The position numbers and the translations under genes are program-made. A stretch of 10,000 bases of DNA, taken from positions 8,666,086 to 8,676,085 of the forward strand of contig CM022676.1 of assembly GCA_012295275.1 (NCBI GenBank), read 5' to 3'. A model generated the notes under the pieces. That model saw nothing but the letters and a program-made list of their open reading frames with translations, was not told the DNA's origin and made no database searches. This stretch comes from Chrysomallon squamiferum (lineage: Eukaryota; Mollusca; Gastropoda; Neomphalida; Peltospiridae). Positions 1 to 10,000 of this stretch are shown here, piece by piece (position 1 is the first letter of the stretch; every line of letters starts with the position of its first letter).

Positions 1-4
1 ATGA

Positions 5-23
5 ACACACACACACACACACA
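5..23. repeat. (CA)n microsatellite
   Basis: Uninterrupted AC dinucleotide run, about nine units, at the left edge of the window. Confidence 0.9.
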
Positions 24-237
24 TTACAAATATATACACATATATAAGATACAGAGGTATAGCAATGAAAAATTATATAAATATATTTATATAACCTATA
101 CCTATAAAAAAAAATCTAAAAATAAATAAATATATAATGCATTTTGTAATATTTCAGAAACAAAATAAAACAAACTCCAAAAATAAAATCAAGGAAAATT
201 TTAAGTTTCCCTCACATATAAAAGCATCCTGTTATAA

Positions 238-321
238 ATGAAATAGACCTTTTTTTTTACTGAAAAACTTTACAAAGGTATGTCTTTTAATATGAAACAG
301 ACCTTTTTTCTTCTGAAAAAA
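238..321. repeat. Two-copy 54-base tandem duplication
   Basis: Two related blocks start at 238 and 292. Each begins ATGAAA-AGACC, continues with a T run, and ends in CTGAAAAA. Divergence is modest, in intron 11. Confidence 0.6.
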
Positions 322-349
322 ACAACAACATTACAACAACCACCATTTA

Positions 350-8594
<8,245 letters not shown>

Positions 8595-8765
8595 TTGTTT
8601 GTTAGTTGCAAATGTAATTTCCGCATTTTTGTGCGAGCATCGATCGTTGTTTACTATAACAACAAAACACCGAGAAAACTATGCTTGTTCAAATTCAAAG
8701 CAGATATGTGCTTTAAATATGTATATTAGTACATTTAATTCAAAAGAAAAAAAATGGTTGAAATG

Positions 8766-8772
8766 TGACGTA
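8766..8772. promoter_or_regulatory. CRE/ATF-like site TGACGTA
   Basis: One-mismatch CRE core, about 170 bases upstream of the start codon. Motif match only. Confidence 0.3.
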
Positions 8773-8825
8773 TGAAAAAAAAGTCATATTTCATTCATGC
8801 TATAAATACCTCTTAAAGTAGCACG

Positions 8826-8827
<2 letters not shown>

Positions 8828-8876
<49 letters not shown>
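8828..8876. repeat. (TAA)n microsatellite
   Basis: About sixteen perfect trinucleotide units, some 235 bases upstream of the start codon. Confidence 0.96.
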
Positions 8877-8877
<1 letters not shown>

Positions 8878-9018
8878 GAAAGTGCTAAATTGGAAGATCA
8901 TACAATTACTTATTTTGATAATTAAAATTATTATTGCTACATAGTCATTACTTCATTTGTAAATACTATAATGTGGCCTTGAAAGATTTGATTTTTCTGC
9001 TGGAGTGTCGTTAAACAA

Positions 9019-9020
<2 letters not shown>

Positions 9021-9058
<38 letters not shown>
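9021..9058. repeat. (TG)19 microsatellite
   Basis: Perfect TG repeat, followed by GAACGCGTG, one of the few CpG-containing spots in the flank. Confidence 0.96.
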
Positions 9059-9060
<2 letters not shown>

Positions 9061-9080
9061 CGCGTGTTTTCTTGTCTGTA

Positions 9081-9106
9081 TTTTTTTTTTTTTTTTTTTT
9101 TTTTTT
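9081..9106. repeat. Poly-T tract of 26 bases
   Basis: Uninterrupted homopolymer. It could be a retroposon tail in minus orientation, but no retroposon body was recognised beside it. Confidence 0.9.
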
Positions 9107-9272
9107 CTTCTTCTGAACAGAGTATTATTTGTCGTTTCTGTTAGATATTAATAAATTTGTTATAAACATATTTTAGCTATCAGACGAAACATGTCCAGCA
9201 TTCTATAATAATACTGAATTACGTCATCAGAATGTATAACATAATTAAATTGTTATTTAATTACTTCTTTAT

Positions 9273-9274
9273 TT

Positions 9275-9305
<31 letters not shown>

Positions 9306-9362
9306 TTATTATTATTATTATTATTATATTTATTATTATTATTATTATTACTGTTGTTGTTG
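9273..9362. repeat. (TTC)n - (TTA)n - (TTG)n compound trinucleotide repeat
   Basis: About ten TTC units to 9303, then TTA units (one interruption near 9330) to about 9350, then three to four GTT units. Confidence 0.93.
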
Positions 9363-9406
9363 TGAATGATTTATGGTTTGATAGTTTCCAAGAGATGCCT
9401 TTGTCA

Positions 9407-9414
9407 TGACGTCA
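9407..9414. promoter_or_regulatory. Perfect palindromic CRE, TGACGTCA
   Basis: Full consensus CREB/ATF site. It sits in a 26-base block (9392-9417) that recurs at 9857-9882 with four mismatches. Confidence 0.4.
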
Positions 9415-9717
9415 TTCAAGAGGGCCTACCAACAGAGTAGATCTAATATCCACATTAAGAATTATTCACCTCCCTTCTTGAAAAACTGACGAGTTTTAAT
9501 TATGAATTAACCGACATAATGACAAAGTAAAAATTATATTTAGAATTATTTCAGTATACAATTAAAAAATATTAATAAAACTAAGTTTTAATGAATATAT
9601 TATGATAAATATAATAAAAATAATGAATGTCTATGAATGATGTAATAAAGTGCTGATTTAGTCAAATATTATTTTATTTTTTCTTCTCATCATTATATTC
9701 TTTTTCTCTTCTTCGTT

Positions 9718-9785
<68 letters not shown>
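9718..9785. repeat. Mirrored (TAA)n-(TTA)n, self-complementary
   Basis: About twelve TAA units run directly into about ten TTA units near 9753, making a perfect inverted repeat able to form a long AU hairpin. Confidence 0.93.
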
Positions 9786-9793
9786 CCAGCAAG

Positions 9794-9831
9794 CACATTT
9801 ATCTGGCTCAAAGGTGGTTCAGATAAATGTG
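9794..9831. repeat. Perfect 12-bp inverted repeat with 14-base loop
   Basis: CACATTTATCTG at 9794-9805 pairs with CAGATAAATGTG at 9820-9831. Each arm contains AGATAA, a consensus GATA-factor site, in opposite orientation. Confidence 0.75.
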
Positions 9832-9871
9832 GTAGTGGTTTTAGCTTTTCTTCTAAGAGAAGCCATTCGCA

Positions 9872-9879
9872 TGACGTCA
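9872..9879. promoter_or_regulatory. Second perfect palindromic CRE, TGACGTCA
   Basis: Full consensus site inside the second copy of the 26-base block, about 1.28 kb upstream of the start codon. Confidence 0.38.
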
Positions 9880-9965
9880 TTCTGAATGTCATCTTTTAAC
9901 TGAGTAACCTAAAAGCCGACGTTGCGTATCTTTTTCTTTTCCCACCACTTAAAGAAAAATCAATG

Positions 9966-9975
9966 ATGACAAAGC
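9966..9975. promoter_or_regulatory. Antioxidant-response-element-like ATGACAAAGC
   Basis: Matches the RTGACNNNGC core bound by Nrf2/CncC with small Maf. MRP-type transporters are known targets of that pathway, but a ten-base partial consensus is weak evidence and distance from the start codon is about 1.37 kb. Confidence 0.2.
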
Positions 9976-10000
9976 TAAAAAAAAAAAAAATAATAAAAAA

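Larger units (their letters stand above)
8595..10000. other. 5' flank or UTR of the ABCC1-like gene, no other gene seen
   Basis: Upstream of the start codon in the gene's direction. It has no protein-coding signal on either strand. It contains (TAA), (TG), poly-T, (TTC)/(TTA) and mirrored (TAA)/(TTA) repeats, four CRE-like sites, a hairpin with GATA motifs, and a possible antioxidant response element. No core promoter in the minus orientation could be assigned. Confidence 0.7.

Noticed and set aside
8802-8809. TATAAATA as a TATA box
   Set aside because: It is on the plus strand, pointing away from the only gene, and there is no plus-strand gene downstream.

Overview
This is animal nuclear DNA: strongly AT-rich, full of simple-sequence repeats, with small GT-AG-flanked exons separated by introns of about 0.2 to 1.2 kb. 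The only gene I can support lies on the minus strand. It is the 5' part of an ABC transporter of subfamily C, close to ABCC1 (MRP1). The intron style and the abundant (GA)n and (TAA)n tracts would fit a mollusc or another invertebrate, but that is inference; nothing here fixes the species.

Layout (the gene reads from high to low coordinates): 8595-10000 is the 5' flank or UTR, with microsatellites, CRE-like sites and inverted repeats. Then come eleven coding exons: 8550-8594 (start codon), 7170-7350, 6201-6323, 5620-5748, 4943-5068, 4114-4176, 3003-3149, 2313-2433, 1965-2093, 1194-1374 and 479-610. Positions 1-478 are the beginning of an intron, and the rest of the gene (remaining TMD1, both nucleotide-binding domains, TMD2) must lie beyond position 1. 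When three one-base insertions are discounted, the exon phases join perfectly and give 458 codons: the extracellular N-terminus, the five-helix TMD0, the L0 linker, and the first two or three helices of TMD1.

The main anomaly is that three exons (7170-7350, 4114-4176 and 1965-2093) each carry exactly one extra base inside a C or G run, switching the conserved family sequence from one frame to the next. No substitution stop interrupts the conserved frame, and all splice sites look usable. The gene is therefore a very young pseudogene, a functional gene with assembly indels, or (least likely) a gene using frameshifting or alternative splicing to cope. Two of the three sites share the same zero-frame context, TTT CCC C.

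The introns hold long (CT)n tracts in the sense direction, degenerate tandem repeats, a fold-back element and a decayed non-LTR retrotransposon tail. I see no tRNA, rRNA, CRISPR array or second protein gene.
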